Shown here in pieces: positions 6,511 to 15,933 of a stretch of DNA of 39,252 nucleotides. The stretch spans positions 1-39,252 of the forward strand of contig CASEWR010000201.1 in assembly GCA_949291675.1 (NCBI GenBank). The letters are read 5' to 3'. Source of the stretch: an uncultured Desulfovibrio sp. (GTDB lineage Bacteria; Desulfobacterota; Desulfovibrionia; Desulfovibrionales; Desulfovibrionaceae). The notes beneath the pieces were generated by a model. The model was not told where the DNA came from, did no database searches, and was given only the letters and a program-made list of their open reading frames with translations. The translations under genes were made by a program, and so were the position numbers. The first letter of the stretch is position 1. Each line of letters begins with the position of its first letter.

Positions 6511-8460
6511 ATGTCCCCAGACAGCACACGCACAGAAGGCCGGCCCGGCACCGGGACCGGAACTGGCACAAGCCCCTGGCCGGGCCCTGCCCTGCGCCCG
6601 GACACGAGATGCACGCCCCAAGGACGTATGCCCCTGGGACGCATGCCCCGGGAACACACACCCGAATCGTGCACGCCCGGAAGGTACACGTCCGCCACAC
6701 GCACGACACATAAGGCCTTTGCCGGGCACGGAAGACGCAGCAGCCACAGCGGCAGCCGGCATGTCTGCGGCCTGGCTCTTGCCCTGCTCGCCCTGTCCTG
6801 CACGGCAGGCCCTGCCGCAGCGTCCTACGAAGAACACTGCGCAGAACAGCGTGCCGAACAGCTGCAGCCTGTGCCTGGCACACAGCATGCGGCAGCAATG
6901 ACAGCCGGCCAGGCAACAGCCAGGGCCCCCTTTGTGCGCAGCCATCTGCTGCACCGCAACGGTCCTGTCGGCACACTGCCCAGACTGCTCTCGCACGGGC
7001 GTGACTTGCCCTTTGCCCATGCCATCTCCCTGCTCACGCCCAGGGGCTGGCTTGGCCTGGGTGCCCATGCAGCCCCCATGACCAGGGTGAGCTGGGATCT
7101 GCAGACCCCCTGGCTGGACACCCTGGAGCGCCTGGCCCAGGAGACGCAGACCATCATTATCGTGGACTGGCAGGAAAAAACCTTCACCGTGCAGCCCTGC
7201 AGCCAGGACAGCTCCGCGACCCTGACAGGTGCAGACTCAGGCCCGGCATCAGGCCCGGCATCAGACACAGGGCAGGCCGGGGCACAAAAGCCTGCAGCCA
7301 GTGCAGCCAGCGCCACCAGGGGCACAGCCACGGCAGTGCCAGCGGCAACAGCGAGCGGGGGAGCCGGCAGCTCAGAGCCCGGGCAGAAGAACAGCATGAA
7401 GACCGGCCAGAGCGGCAGCCAGACCGGCAGCCCAACCAGCAACCAGAGCAATAGCCAGAGCAGCAGCCGGAAGAGCACTGCGCACAGCGAGGGGAAGGCA
7501 GCTCAGAGCACTGCCGGCAGGGCAGTGCCTGGCACGCAGGGCATGCAGGTTTCCGGGCAGGCAGCGGAACAGGCAGCCGCAGAAGCACGGCTGCTGGTCT
7601 CCTGGTACGAGGCGCCGGGCCTGGTGCGCCTGGCACGGGACATGACGGTCACAGAGGCAGCCATAGTCCTGGGCAGCTCGCGCGCTGCCTTCATGGCCTG
7701 GAATGCGCTCTCTGACAGCAGGGCGCTGCTTGTGCGCGGCACCCCGGTCTATGTGCGTGCACCTGATGCCGCTGCCAGGGCTGCCATGGCCAGGGCACAG
7801 GCAGCCGGGCAGGCAACCGGACAGGGCACCGGGCAGGCAGCAGGCACAGCAACAGTGCAGGCTGCAGCTGCACAGACTGCGGCGTCCACAGCTTCCACTG
7901 CGCCTGCTGCGTCTGCAGCTGACGACAGCAGTGTGGCCAGGGCCCTGCACACTGCCAGAACCCGGGCACAGGCTGCCGGCAAGGACAAGACACAGGCAGC
8001 CGGCACGGCCAAGGCAGAGACAGTCAGCAAGGCCGGGACAAAGCCCGGCACAGCTGCAGCAACTGCCAGCCGGGCCGCCAGTCAGGAGAGCAGCCGCAAT
8101 GCCGGCCAGGCTGCCAGCAAGGAGACTGGCCAGACTGCCCCCGGGAACGCAGGCCAGGCTGCAGCAAGGTACGCAGGACAGGACGCCACACAGGTCGCCC
8201 CAGTGCACACGACCCCCGTCCTCAGCTGGCAGCTTGCTCCAGGTCCCCTCAAGCGTCAGCTGGAAGGCTGGGCAGCCAGGGCAGGCTACAGCGTGGTCTG
8301 GCAGGCAGACACGGACCTTGAGATGGCAGCAGGGGCACAGTTTGCAGGCACCTTCCCCGAGGTGGTGCGCGCCCTTTTCGAGGGTCTGCACCGCAGTGGC
8401 TATCCCTACACGGCCCATCTCTTCCACGGCAACCAGGTCCTGCACATTGAAGACCGCTGA
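6511..8460 (+). CDS. pilL: PilL/TcpQ-like type IVB pilus assembly protein with long repetitive linkers
   Basis: 649 residues from the ATG at 6511 (AAGGAGA just upstream; frames opening earlier overlap icmT and lack a site). A hydrophobic signal lies unusually deep (about 86-104, VCGLALALLALSCTAGPAAA). Two short STN/TcpQ-like modules follow: one near 190-225 (VSWDLQTPWLDTLERLAQ...IIIVDWQ) and one at the C-terminus (VLSWQLAPGPLKRQLEGWAA...GNQVLHIED). A middle module (about 365-425) may be LysM-like. The linkers are long Ala/Gln/Ser/Thr/Gly stretches made of repeats such as GQATGQGTGQ. In IncI and Vibrio systems such proteins act in the periplasm beside the secretin. It is directly followed by the pilN secretin, supporting the call. 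Confidence 0.7.
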   Translation: MSPDSTRTEGRPGTGTGTGTSPWPGPALRPDTRCTPQGRMPLGRMPREHTPESCTPGRYTSATRTTHKAFAGHGRRSSHSGSRHVCGLALALLALSCTAGPAAASYEEHCAEQRAEQLQPVPGTQHAAAMTAGQATARAPFVRSHLLHRNGPVGTLPRLLSHGRDLPFAHAISLLTPRGWLGLGAHAAPMTRVSWDLQTPWLDTLERLAQETQTIIIVDWQEKTFTVQPCSQDSSATLTGADSGPASGPASDTGQAGAQKPAASAASATRGTATAVPAATASGGAGSSEPGQKNSMKTGQSGSQTGSPTSNQSNSQSSSRKSTAHSEGKAAQSTAGRAVPGTQGMQVSGQAAEQAAAEARLLVSWYEAPGLVRLARDMTVTEAAIVLGSSRAAFMAWNALSDSRALLVRGTPVYVRAPDAAARAAMARAQAAGQATGQGTGQAAGTATVQAAAAQTAASTASTAPAASAADDSSVARALHTARTRAQAAGKDKTQAAGTAKAETVSKAGTKPGTAAATASRAASQESSRNAGQAASKETGQTAPGNAGQAAARYAGQDATQVAPVHTTPVLSWQLAPGPLKRQLEGWAARAGYSVVWQADTDLEMAAGAQFAGTFPEVVRALFEGLHRSGYPYTAHLFHGNQVLHIEDR

Positions 8461-8624
8461 CCTGATTGCGCCAGATGCGCCAGATGCGCCACATGGCCCC
8501 GCTGCTGCCCTGGCCTGCCAACAGGCCAGAGCAGACAGAGACTGGCAGAGACTGACAAGACCTGCCCGCAGCAGGCAGGCAGCATCCACAGCAGGCAACA
8601 GCAACGATATGAGGAGTGCCGAGC

Positions 8625-10313
8625 ATGGCAGACGTCACACGGGCATCCGGGAGCGCCCGTCACCCAAGCTCCCCCGGACACAGGTCAGGCACAGGCTTCC
8701 TGCCTGACAGAGACAGACTGCCCGGCAGGCAGGGCATACTGGCCGCACTGCTGGTCATGCTGACCCTGCTCTGTGCCGGCTGCGCGTCGAAGGACATGGT
8801 GCAGGCGCCTTCCAGAGAAGACATTGAGGCACACAGGGACGCCCTTGCTGCCCGCACCAAAGCCCATACCTTTACAGAGTCGGCAAGCCCCTTTCTGCAG
8901 GGACGTCTGGTAAGCCTTGCCAGGGACAGCAGAGAGGCAGCCGTGCTGCGCACCCCTGTCACCCTGCAGCAGACTGGCACACTTGCCGAGATTGCCGCCT
9001 CCCTGTCGCGCATTGCGCCTGTGTCGGCCCTGGTGGCAGGGGAAAGTGCTCCTGCTGACCCGGCAGAGCCGGTACCGCTGCCTGCGCAGGAAGCACCCCC
9101 TGCCCTGTCCGACATTCTCCCGGACTCCCTGCCGCTCACAGGGCTTTCCCCACTGCCTTCCGGCTGGCTGGACATCAGCTACAGCGGCACCCTGGCAGGC
9201 CTTCTGGACACCATTGCCTCCATGTCCGGCTATGGCTGGGACTTTGACGAGAAGCTCAACCGCATCACCTTCTCGGCCATGCAGGTGCGCACCTTCTCAG
9301 TGGCTGCAGCTGTGGGCGAAGTGGCCTGGGACAGCCAGATCTCCAACAAGAGCCGCGAGCAGCGCACCACAAACATTGGCAGTGGCAGCACTATCAACAC
9401 CACGGTCACCAGTGGCGACACCTCCACCCAGACAGCCCAGACCAATACCACAAAGGTCCTGCTCGATGTCTGGCAGGATGTGGAAAAGACAGTGCGCGGC
9501 CTGCTCTCCCGCACAGGCACTGTGAGCTGCAACCCTGCAGCAGGCACCATTACCGTGCGTGACTCCTTTGCCCGCCTCAAGGCTGTGGAAGACTATATCA
9601 CCACCCTGAACGAGCGCCTCTCCCGCCAGGTGGCCCTGTGCGTGCGCGTCTGGGTGCTGGAAGCCAGTGATGCCGCCTCCCTGGGGCTCAACCTGCAGGC
9701 CCTCTTCTCCTCGCCGGATGTGGCCGTTGCCGCAGGCAGTGCCGCCACCACCTCGTCCTCCCTGGCCTCGGTCTCCATCCTCAAGGGCAGCCTGGAAGGC
9801 TCGTCCGCAGCCTTCAGGGCCCTCAAGGAGCAGGGCAATGCCACCCAGCTCACCTCTGCCTCAGGCCTTGTCATGCACAACCAGCCCTTCCCTGTGCAGG
9901 CAATACGCAGGCACGCCTACCTGGCAGGCATGACCATGAGCACCTCCGAGTACAGCCAGACCTCGGAGATCACCCCCGGTGAGGTGACCACAGGCTTTGC
10001 CATGACCATTGTGCCCCACATTCTGCCGGACAGACACGTGCTCCTGCAGTACAACATCACCCTCTCCTCCCTGGACGAGCTCACCACCCTGGAGCGCGAC
10101 ACCATCCTGGTGCAGCTGCCCCAGGTGTCCACAAGGTCCTGCTCACAGCGCACCCGCCTCAAGGCAGGACAGACCCTGGTGCTGGCAGGCTTTGAACAGG
10201 ACACTGCCCAGGCGTCAAGATCGTTCGGCCTGCTCTCTGCAGGAAAGGAGCACGATGCCGGCAAGACCCTGCTGGTCATCACCATCGAACTGGAGGGCGC
10301 TGATAATGTCTGA
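8625..10313 (+). CDS. pilN: PilN secretin lipoprotein of a type IVB pilus
   Basis: 562 residues. The ATG at 8625 has GAGGAG eight bases upstream; a GTG at 8616 overlaps that site. A lipoprotein signal ends in LLCAGC with Cys53, after about 35 unusual extra residues. The middle has secretin N-domains (WLDISYSGTLAGLLDTIASMSGYGWDF) and a Ser/Thr-rich insert. The C-terminal secretin domain includes RLSRQVALCVRVWVLEA, the long strand pair and TLVLAGFEQDTAQ...LLVITIELEG. It forms the outer-membrane ring through which the thin pilus emerges, homologous to R64 PilN and BfpB. The last bases overlap the pilO start by eight bases, so translation is probably coupled. Confidence 0.88.
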   Translation: MADVTRASGSARHPSSPGHRSGTGFLPDRDRLPGRQGILAALLVMLTLLCAGCASKDMVQAPSREDIEAHRDALAARTKAHTFTESASPFLQGRLVSLARDSREAAVLRTPVTLQQTGTLAEIAASLSRIAPVSALVAGESAPADPAEPVPLPAQEAPPALSDILPDSLPLTGLSPLPSGWLDISYSGTLAGLLDTIASMSGYGWDFDEKLNRITFSAMQVRTFSVAAAVGEVAWDSQISNKSREQRTTNIGSGSTINTTVTSGDTSTQTAQTNTTKVLLDVWQDVEKTVRGLLSRTGTVSCNPAAGTITVRDSFARLKAVEDYITTLNERLSRQVALCVRVWVLEASDAASLGLNLQALFSSPDVAVAAGSAATTSSSLASVSILKGSLEGSSAAFRALKEQGNATQLTSASGLVMHNQPFPVQAIRRHAYLAGMTMSTSEYSQTSEITPGEVTTGFAMTIVPHILPDRHVLLQYNITLSSLDELTTLERDTILVQLPQVSTRSCSQRTRLKAGQTLVLAGFEQDTAQASRSFGLLSAGKEHDAGKTLLVITIELEGADNV

Positions 10314-12786
10314 GACAATGACCCCCGACACATGTGCACGCAGGCCTGCACAGGGCCTGCATCCTGCCAGTGCGCCTGACAGTGCGCCTGACAGTGCTCA
10401 GTCCGGTGCGATGGACGCTGCCCCGCAGACGGCCATGGCTCCGGGCAGGGCAAAGACCGCTGACACTGCCCCGGACACTGCTCCGGATAGTGCCCCTGAC
10501 AGTGAGACGGCCAGTGTGCCTGACACCAGTGCTGTCAGCCAGGCTGCCCAAAAAGCTGCCACAGATACTGCCACAGATACTGCCACAGATGCTGCCCGGA
10601 CTCCTGGCACAGCGCCTGTTGCCCCCGAAAAGCCCGTGCAGCAGCCCGTACAGCGGGCCAGCACCAGCAGCAAGACCAGCAACAGGGCCGGCAGCGGGAA
10701 AGCGGGCACAAAGACTGCCAGGTCTGCAACGTCCGGCACGGTGGCCAAAACAGCTGCCACGCGTGCTGCAGGTGCGAGCGTGCGCACGACCACAGCACGC
10801 AAGACAGCAACACAGACGGCAAGGCAGGCAGCAACACTGGCAGCACGCAGGACAGCAAGACAGGCAGAGCAGCTGACAGACGGCCTGGCAGACAGCATGA
10901 CAGGTCAGTCAGGGACACAGACAGAAAGCCTGGCAGCCGCTCAGGCAGCAGCGGCACAGGCAGCTGCCGTGCAGGCCCATGGGTATGAGACTGGCCACGG
11001 GACCGGGCACGGTACTTGCGCTGTTTCCGACCCTGCTTCCGGCCCGGCTCATGGCACGGATGCTGCCCAGCCCACTCTCCAGCCCAATGTCCAGCCTGCT
11101 CCCCGGCCAGGCACACAGCCCCTGTGCCTGCAGCTGCAGGATGTGCGGGGCAGAACAGTGCAGCTGGTCTGCAACCTCCTCTGGGAGGCAGGCACCCTGG
11201 TCTCAGGGGCAGGCTCTGCCCTGCGCCTGACCGTGCCCTGGCAGGAGAGTGTGCCTGTTTCCCGGCAGACTATGGCCAGAACTGCCCGCTCCCTTGGCTG
11301 TGACCGCCTGGTGCTCACAGGCTCGCGCTACGGCATGCTGCACAGCGCCGGCCTGCAGACCGTCCGGCTTGCCGTGGACAACCTGGGCAGCAGGCAGCGC
11401 AGACAGCGCAAGCCCCTTTCCCTGGCAGCCCTGGCCCTGCGCACGGGACTGGCAGCTGCACAGTGCCGTACCGGTCAGCAGCCTGGCATGCAGCCAGAGC
11501 AGGTACCGGGCCAGGTGTCTGATCCTGCGTCGGGCACGCAGCCTGGCCAGACTGCCAGGGGTGCGCAGACCCTCAGCTCTCAGAACGCCCGGGACGATCG
11601 GAACGTCCGTGATGATCAGGGCGATCAGGACGCCCGTGATGATCATGACGCTCAGGGCTCTCAGGACGCTCAGGACGCTGCGGGCACACAGGCTGCATCA
11701 GGCACTGTCTGCATCCTCACCCTGCCCGTGCGGGGGGCTTCGCCCCTCTACTGGGTGTGGGCTGCACGGGGCAACTGCCTCTCTGCCAGGGCAGACAGGG
11801 TCTTCGGGCAGCTTGCCCATGCGAGACTGCTGGCCTCCTCCATTGCCGAGAGCCTGGGAGCGCCTGGGGTGCGCACGTATGATGCGCACACTTCCTGCGC
11901 CCTGCTGGCGTATTGTGTGCGCAGGGCAGACAGGAGTGCTGTGCGCAGTGCCCAGCTTCTGCCCCTTGAGCCTGTGTCCCCGGCCAGACTTGTGCTGGCA
12001 GGCATGGGCATTCTGCTGGCAGCAGCCCTCCTCATTGGCGGACAGACCATGTGGGAGTGGTGGGAGACCAGGGCCAGAACAACACTGCTCTCCCAGACCC
12101 GCGGAGAACTGGCAAAGAAGCGGGCGGACATTGTGCGCAATCCCTGCAAGTACTTTGACATTTCCTGGCAGACAAAGCCCGAAGCGTCCCTCTTTGTGCG
12201 CGAGGTTGTGCCTGACATGCTGGCCTTTCCCCTGGCAGGCAATGGCTGGATGCTCACAGAGCTGACAGGCACAGCTGCAAGCCTCACGGCCCGCTGGAAG
12301 GCCCTGCCGGCAAGCATTCTCCTCTATCCTCCCGGAGGCGCTGTCAATGAGGACAAGCACCCTGAGTACGCACGCCAGACCGTGACGCGAAAAAAGGGCA
12401 TGCTGAGGCAGGCAGCCGGTACCCGGAAAACGGCCATGCAGGACCTGCTGGCAGAGCACGAGCTGCGCCGCCTGCTGGCAGAACTTGCCACCCGCTTCTC
12501 CCTGCGCCTGCGCCTGCGCTTTGCCAGGCCCGAGGCCATCATGGTGGGCGAAACACGGGTGGAAGCACCCTGGGTGCAGGGCAGCGTGGCCCTGGAAGCC
12601 ATGCCGGATGCCCTTGTGCACGACGCCCCTGCCCTGGCACGCGTGCTGGACATCCCGGGCCTTGCGCTCACCTCCATCACCTGGGATGGCAGACAGTGGA
12701 AGGCTGCAGGCGACATGGTGGTGCTGCGCGACGCGTACGCAAAACGGACAAAGGGCAAGGCAGCAAGGGCAGCAGGCAGCAGCTGA
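10306..12786 (+). CDS. pilO: PilO-like inner-membrane pilus assembly protein with very long N-terminal extension
   Basis: 826 residues from the ATG at 10306, overlapping the pilN stop, with GGAG upstream. R64 PilO is only about 430 residues. The first about 270 residues here are low-complexity Ala/Thr/Asp/Ser/Pro with repeats (SAPDSAPDSA, ATDTATDTATDA). A family-like domain (about 270-390: LQLQDVRGRTVQLVCNLLWEAG...SRYGMLHSAGLQTVRLAVDN) follows, then an Asp/Arg/Gln-rich insert. A further conserved region precedes a single membrane segment (about 562-580, LVLAGMGILLAAALLIGG). The rest is a periplasmic domain. PilO is thought to belong to the inner-membrane alignment complex with PilP. Assignment rests on order and topology as much as on motifs. 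Confidence 0.7.
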   Translation: MSETMTPDTCARRPAQGLHPASAPDSAPDSAQSGAMDAAPQTAMAPGRAKTADTAPDTAPDSAPDSETASVPDTSAVSQAAQKAATDTATDTATDAARTPGTAPVAPEKPVQQPVQRASTSSKTSNRAGSGKAGTKTARSATSGTVAKTAATRAAGASVRTTTARKTATQTARQAATLAARRTARQAEQLTDGLADSMTGQSGTQTESLAAAQAAAAQAAAVQAHGYETGHGTGHGTCAVSDPASGPAHGTDAAQPTLQPNVQPAPRPGTQPLCLQLQDVRGRTVQLVCNLLWEAGTLVSGAGSALRLTVPWQESVPVSRQTMARTARSLGCDRLVLTGSRYGMLHSAGLQTVRLAVDNLGSRQRRQRKPLSLAALALRTGLAAAQCRTGQQPGMQPEQVPGQVSDPASGTQPGQTARGAQTLSSQNARDDRNVRDDQGDQDARDDHDAQGSQDAQDAAGTQAASGTVCILTLPVRGASPLYWVWAARGNCLSARADRVFGQLAHARLLASSIAESLGAPGVRTYDAHTSCALLAYCVRRADRSAVRSAQLLPLEPVSPARLVLAGMGILLAAALLIGGQTMWEWWETRARTTLLSQTRGELAKKRADIVRNPCKYFDISWQTKPEASLFVREVVPDMLAFPLAGNGWMLTELTGTAASLTARWKALPASILLYPPGGAVNEDKHPEYARQTVTRKKGMLRQAAGTRKTAMQDLLAEHELRRLLAELATRFSLRLRLRFARPEAIMVGETRVEAPWVQGSVALEAMPDALVHDAPALARVLDIPGLALTSITWDGRQWKAAGDMVVLRDAYAKRTKGKAARAAGSS
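10561..10596 (+). repeat. 12-bp tandem repeat inside pilO
   Basis: ACAGATACTGCC appears twice perfectly and once with one change in consecutive 12-base units, encoding Thr-Asp-Thr-Ala-type repeats. Similar 12-base units (GCGCCTGACAGT) occur near 10375-10395. Confidence 0.75.
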
Positions 12787-12815
12787 GCCCGGGCAGACAG
12801 CAGGGCGACACCAGC

Positions 12816-12913
12816 ACAGGCTGACACCCGGCAGGACGCAGGGACAGGTGCCAGGTCAGACAACACACAGGCAGGCAACAGGACAGGCTGACACCCGGCA
12901 GGACGCAGGGACA
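12816..12913 (+). repeat. Perfect 31-bp direct repeat between pilO and pilP
   Basis: A 31-base stretch beginning ACAGGCTGACACCCGGCAGG occurs at 12816-12846 and again, identical, at 12883-12913, 67 bases apart. The intervening DNA is a further CAGG/CAGGCA-rich microrepeat. It lies in the short gap upstream of the pilP start. Confidence 0.85.
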
Positions 12914-12945
12914 CAGACAACAGCCCAAAGGAAGCAGAGGCACGC

Positions 12946-14001
12946 ATGACAAGACACACGAACATGGGACACACGCACAGGACAGGTCAGACAGACAGCA
13001 GCCCGGACAGCAGCATGGCCGGCAGCCCGATCAACACCATGGACAGCAGCATGAGCATGGTCAGCAGCGCAGGCACAGGACAGTCTCCTGGTGCCGGCCA
13101 GACCGGCCCTGTGAGCCCGGCAGAGCAGATGCGCATGGCAGACCGGCCGGGCACGGACCAGGCCTTTGCTGTCGTGCAGGATGCATACCTGCCCATGGCG
13201 CAGCACAACACAGGCCTCACAGCCCGCGGCAGGCTCATCCTGGCAGTGGGTGCAGGCTGTGTCCTGCTTGCTGTGGCAGGAGGCTGGTGGTGGCTGCACA
13301 CTGCCAGTGAACAGCTCACAACGACGCTCAGTGCCCGCAGCACAGCAGTCAGCAAGGCAGCAAAGCCTGCACAGCCCGGCACCATCGCACGGGCGGGCCA
13401 GAGCGCCACAGCCCCCAGGGCCGGGACGACACAGCACACAGCAGCACAGACACGCGATCTGAACACGGAGGCAGGCGGCACGGCAGCCCCGGCCCATCAG
13501 GCCCCCCAGGCAGAGGAAGTGCTCCTGCCCTCCATTGTGCACTTTGCACCAGGCACAGTGTACTCAGGCACCCTGGGTGAGCTCACCCGCCTGCAGGCAG
13601 GCTCGCAGATAGCCAGGGCAGACCTTGCCCTGCGCGAGGTGCAGGTGAAGCTCAAGGACATGGAGCGCCGCCTGGCTGAACCTGGTCCTGTACAGGGCGA
13701 AAGTGCAGCCCAGCTTGAGGAAAGGCTGCGCACGTCCCTGCAGGCAAGTTTGCAGGCATCACTGAACGCATCACTAAACGCATCCATGCAGCAGATGCTT
13801 GCGAAGGTGCAGCACACAGCACCAGCTGCCTACAGGGTGCTGGCAGTGCGCGGACAGGGGGCTGCCCTGGAAGCCGTGCTTGTGAGCGCACAGGGACGCA
13901 TCCTTGTGCAGGCAGGCCAGCGCCTTGGGGAAAGCCGCATTGACGCCATCAGCCGCACTGCCGTGCTTGTTGATGGCAGGCCCCTGCCCTGGCTCAGATA
14001 G
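12946..14001 (+). CDS. pilP: PilP-like type IVB pilus biogenesis protein
   Basis: 351 residues from the ATG at 12946, with AGAGG upstream. R64 PilP is about 150 residues. Here about 90 hydrophilic residues precede one membrane segment (about 94-115, LILAVGAGCVLLAVAGGWWWL). An Ala/Thr linker, a helical stretch with SLQASLQASLNASLNAS repeats and the C-terminal family domain follow. The last domain ends in ALEAVLVSAQGRILVQAGQ and DAISRTAVLVDGRPLPW, the PilP pattern of a small periplasmic beta-domain. It probably bridges the inner-membrane complex and the secretin. The gene stands between pilO and pilQ as in R64. Confidence 0.75.
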   Translation: MTRHTNMGHTHRTGQTDSSPDSSMAGSPINTMDSSMSMVSSAGTGQSPGAGQTGPVSPAEQMRMADRPGTDQAFAVVQDAYLPMAQHNTGLTARGRLILAVGAGCVLLAVAGGWWWLHTASEQLTTTLSARSTAVSKAAKPAQPGTIARAGQSATAPRAGTTQHTAAQTRDLNTEAGGTAAPAHQAPQAEEVLLPSIVHFAPGTVYSGTLGELTRLQAGSQIARADLALREVQVKLKDMERRLAEPGPVQGESAAQLEERLRTSLQASLQASLNASLNASMQQMLAKVQHTAPAAYRVLAVRGQGAALEAVLVSAQGRILVQAGQRLGESRIDAISRTAVLVDGRPLPWLR

Positions 14002-14154
14002 GCAGACAGCAGGCGGGCAGACGCACATCTTGTTTGCGCACCCCTCTCGCACACACCCCTCAGCCACACCCGGCTTTCGCACATCCCCGTGTCAGGCATC
14101 CCCACGCAGTGCTTTTTCGCACACAGCAGACAACAGCAGACAACGAGCAGACTG

Positions 14155-15888
14155 ATGACAAACAGGCACAGGCTGCAGAGCCAGCCGCAAGGCACAGCAG
14201 CGACAGCTGCCCTGGCCGCCCGGGGTGCTGCAGGCCGCACTCCCCTTCCCGCCAGGTCGGGCACCATCCCTGACCAGGCGGGCGCAGCCCCCACTCAGGC
14301 AAACACCGTCCCGGGCCAGACAGGCACCATCCCCACGCAGGCAGGTCAGGCCCAACAGCAGACAGGCACAGACAGGCAGACGGATATGCGCGGCACAGGC
14401 CTGCGGCTGCGCTTTGTGGACAATGTCTGCCACCTCTCTGCAGAGCTTAAGGGCAGCCTTGAGCTGGACAGCATTCTGGCCAGGGAGGCACGCAGGCGCA
14501 ATGTTGCCGCCATTCCCTTGTGCTGGCACAAGCCTGTGGAGTTCGAGCAGCTCTTCGGGCTGGAACGCAGGCACACTGTGACTGCCGGCAGCTCCTGGGT
14601 GGATGACTATGTGCTGCGCCTCTTTACCCGGGCCATGGCGCAGAAGGCAACGGACATTCACATTACCTACATGGGCCCCTATGCCGAGGTGAGTATGCGG
14701 CGCATGGGCCTGATCCAGCAGGAGGAATGTCTGGACGGGGCCATGGGCCTGCAGCTCATCCGCGCCATCTTCCAGGGTGAGCGCTCCCAGGCAGAGTCGG
14801 GCTTTTCCGAGCACGAGCGCTATGACGGGCGCATTGCAGACCAGGCCTTTCTGCCCCATGGCCTCTTTGCCGTGCGTCTGCACACAGAGCCCATCCAGAG
14901 CCCCTACATTCCTGGACCAGGGCTGACCTTGTCCATGCGCCTTCTGCTGGACACCACCAGTGTGCAGGGCAGCCTCAGCGAGCGTATGGCAGCCCTGGGC
15001 TTTACGGCAGAACAGCAGGAGTCGCTGGCCTCCTTTGCCGAGAGCAGCGGCATGAGTGTGATCTCAGGGCCCACAGGCCATGGCAAGACCACAGTGCTCA
15101 AGCACATTCTCGAGTCCCTGGCCCAGGATGTGCCCACCAGAAATTACTACAGCCTGGAGGACCCGCCGGAATACACCATTCTCGGTGTGCGCCAGCTCAA
15201 TGTCTGCACAAAGGCTGTCTCTGACCATGAGCGCGAGCGCGCCCTGCTTGAAGCCCTGGCAGGCCTCATGCGCGCTGACCCGGATGTGATCCTGCTTGGC
15301 GAAATCCGCTACCTTGAAGCTGCCAGGGCTGCTGTCAATGCCGCCCTCACAGGCCACAGCGTCTGGACCACAGTGCATGCCAGCTCAGGCATCAATGTGC
15401 TGGCCCGCTTCCAGGAAATGGGTCTGCCCCTTGCCTCGGTCTGCTCTGAGGGCGTGCTCACGGGCGTGAGCTATCAGCGCCTTCTGCCTGTGCTCTGCCC
15501 TGCCTGCAAAGTGCCCCTTGCCCGCAGCGGCACTGCACTGCCACCACGCCTCAAAGCACGCCTTGCAAAGATCTACAGGCCTGCACAGCAAAAAAGGATC
15601 TGCGTGCGCGGCAGGGGCTGTCCTGTGTGCGACGGCATGGGCCTTGCTGCCCAGAAGGTGGCTGCCGAAGTCATCCCCCTGCGTGACCCGAAGCTCATGG
15701 AACTCCTGCGTGCCGGCAGAATGATGGATGCCTGGCTGTACTGGATCCGGGAGCTCTCCGGCATGACCCATATTGCCCATGCCAGAGAGCGCGTGGCTGC
15801 AGGGGAAGTGGACCCGCGCCTTGCCGAGGAGCGCCTTGGTACCACCCTGGATGCAGACCTTGTGCTCCTGAAAACGGCAGCCGGCTAA
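14155..15888 (+). CDS. pilQ: PilQ-type pilus assembly ATPase (GspE/PilB superfamily)
   Basis: 577 residues from the ATG at 14155. The ribosome site is weak, and an ATG at 14386 (500 residues) is possible; R64 PilQ is about 520. The first about 75 residues are Gln/Ala/Thr-rich with repeats such as QAGTIPTQAGQA. The ATPase core shows Walker A GPTGHGKT (about residue 305), Asp-box YYSLEDPPEY, Walker B DVILLGEIR (about 378) and His-box HSVWTTVHA. Two Cys pairs near the C-terminus (CPAC about 447, CPVC about 489) match the tetracysteine zinc site of GspE-like extension ATPases. It drives polymerisation of PilS through PilR in the inner membrane. It lies directly before pilR. Confidence 0.87.
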   Translation: MTNRHRLQSQPQGTAATAALAARGAAGRTPLPARSGTIPDQAGAAPTQANTVPGQTGTIPTQAGQAQQQTGTDRQTDMRGTGLRLRFVDNVCHLSAELKGSLELDSILAREARRRNVAAIPLCWHKPVEFEQLFGLERRHTVTAGSSWVDDYVLRLFTRAMAQKATDIHITYMGPYAEVSMRRMGLIQQEECLDGAMGLQLIRAIFQGERSQAESGFSEHERYDGRIADQAFLPHGLFAVRLHTEPIQSPYIPGPGLTLSMRLLLDTTSVQGSLSERMAALGFTAEQQESLASFAESSGMSVISGPTGHGKTTVLKHILESLAQDVPTRNYYSLEDPPEYTILGVRQLNVCTKAVSDHERERALLEALAGLMRADPDVILLGEIRYLEAARAAVNAALTGHSVWTTVHASSGINVLARFQEMGLPLASVCSEGVLTGVSYQRLLPVLCPACKVPLARSGTALPPRLKARLAKIYRPAQQKRICVRGRGCPVCDGMGLAAQKVAAEVIPLRDPKLMELLRAGRMMDAWLYWIRELSGMTHIAHARERVAAGEVDPRLAEERLGTTLDADLVLLKTAAG

Positions 15889-15926
15889 AAAAATACTTGA
15901 CATGTCTGAATTTATGATGATAGGAG
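15887..15926 (+). promoter_or_regulatory. Palindrome-containing motif upstream of pilR, a copy of that upstream of dotD
   Basis: Seven A and T, two bases, then TTGACATGTCT (15887-15907) repeat the block at 2241-2261 with only two differences. The perfect palindrome GACATGTC is at 15899-15906. A good -10 at proper spacing is missing here: TATGAT at 15913 is too close and ATAGGA at 15920 is weak. This may therefore be a regulator site or a weak internal promoter for pilR onward. Confidence 0.55.
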
Positions 15927-15933
15927 AACAACC

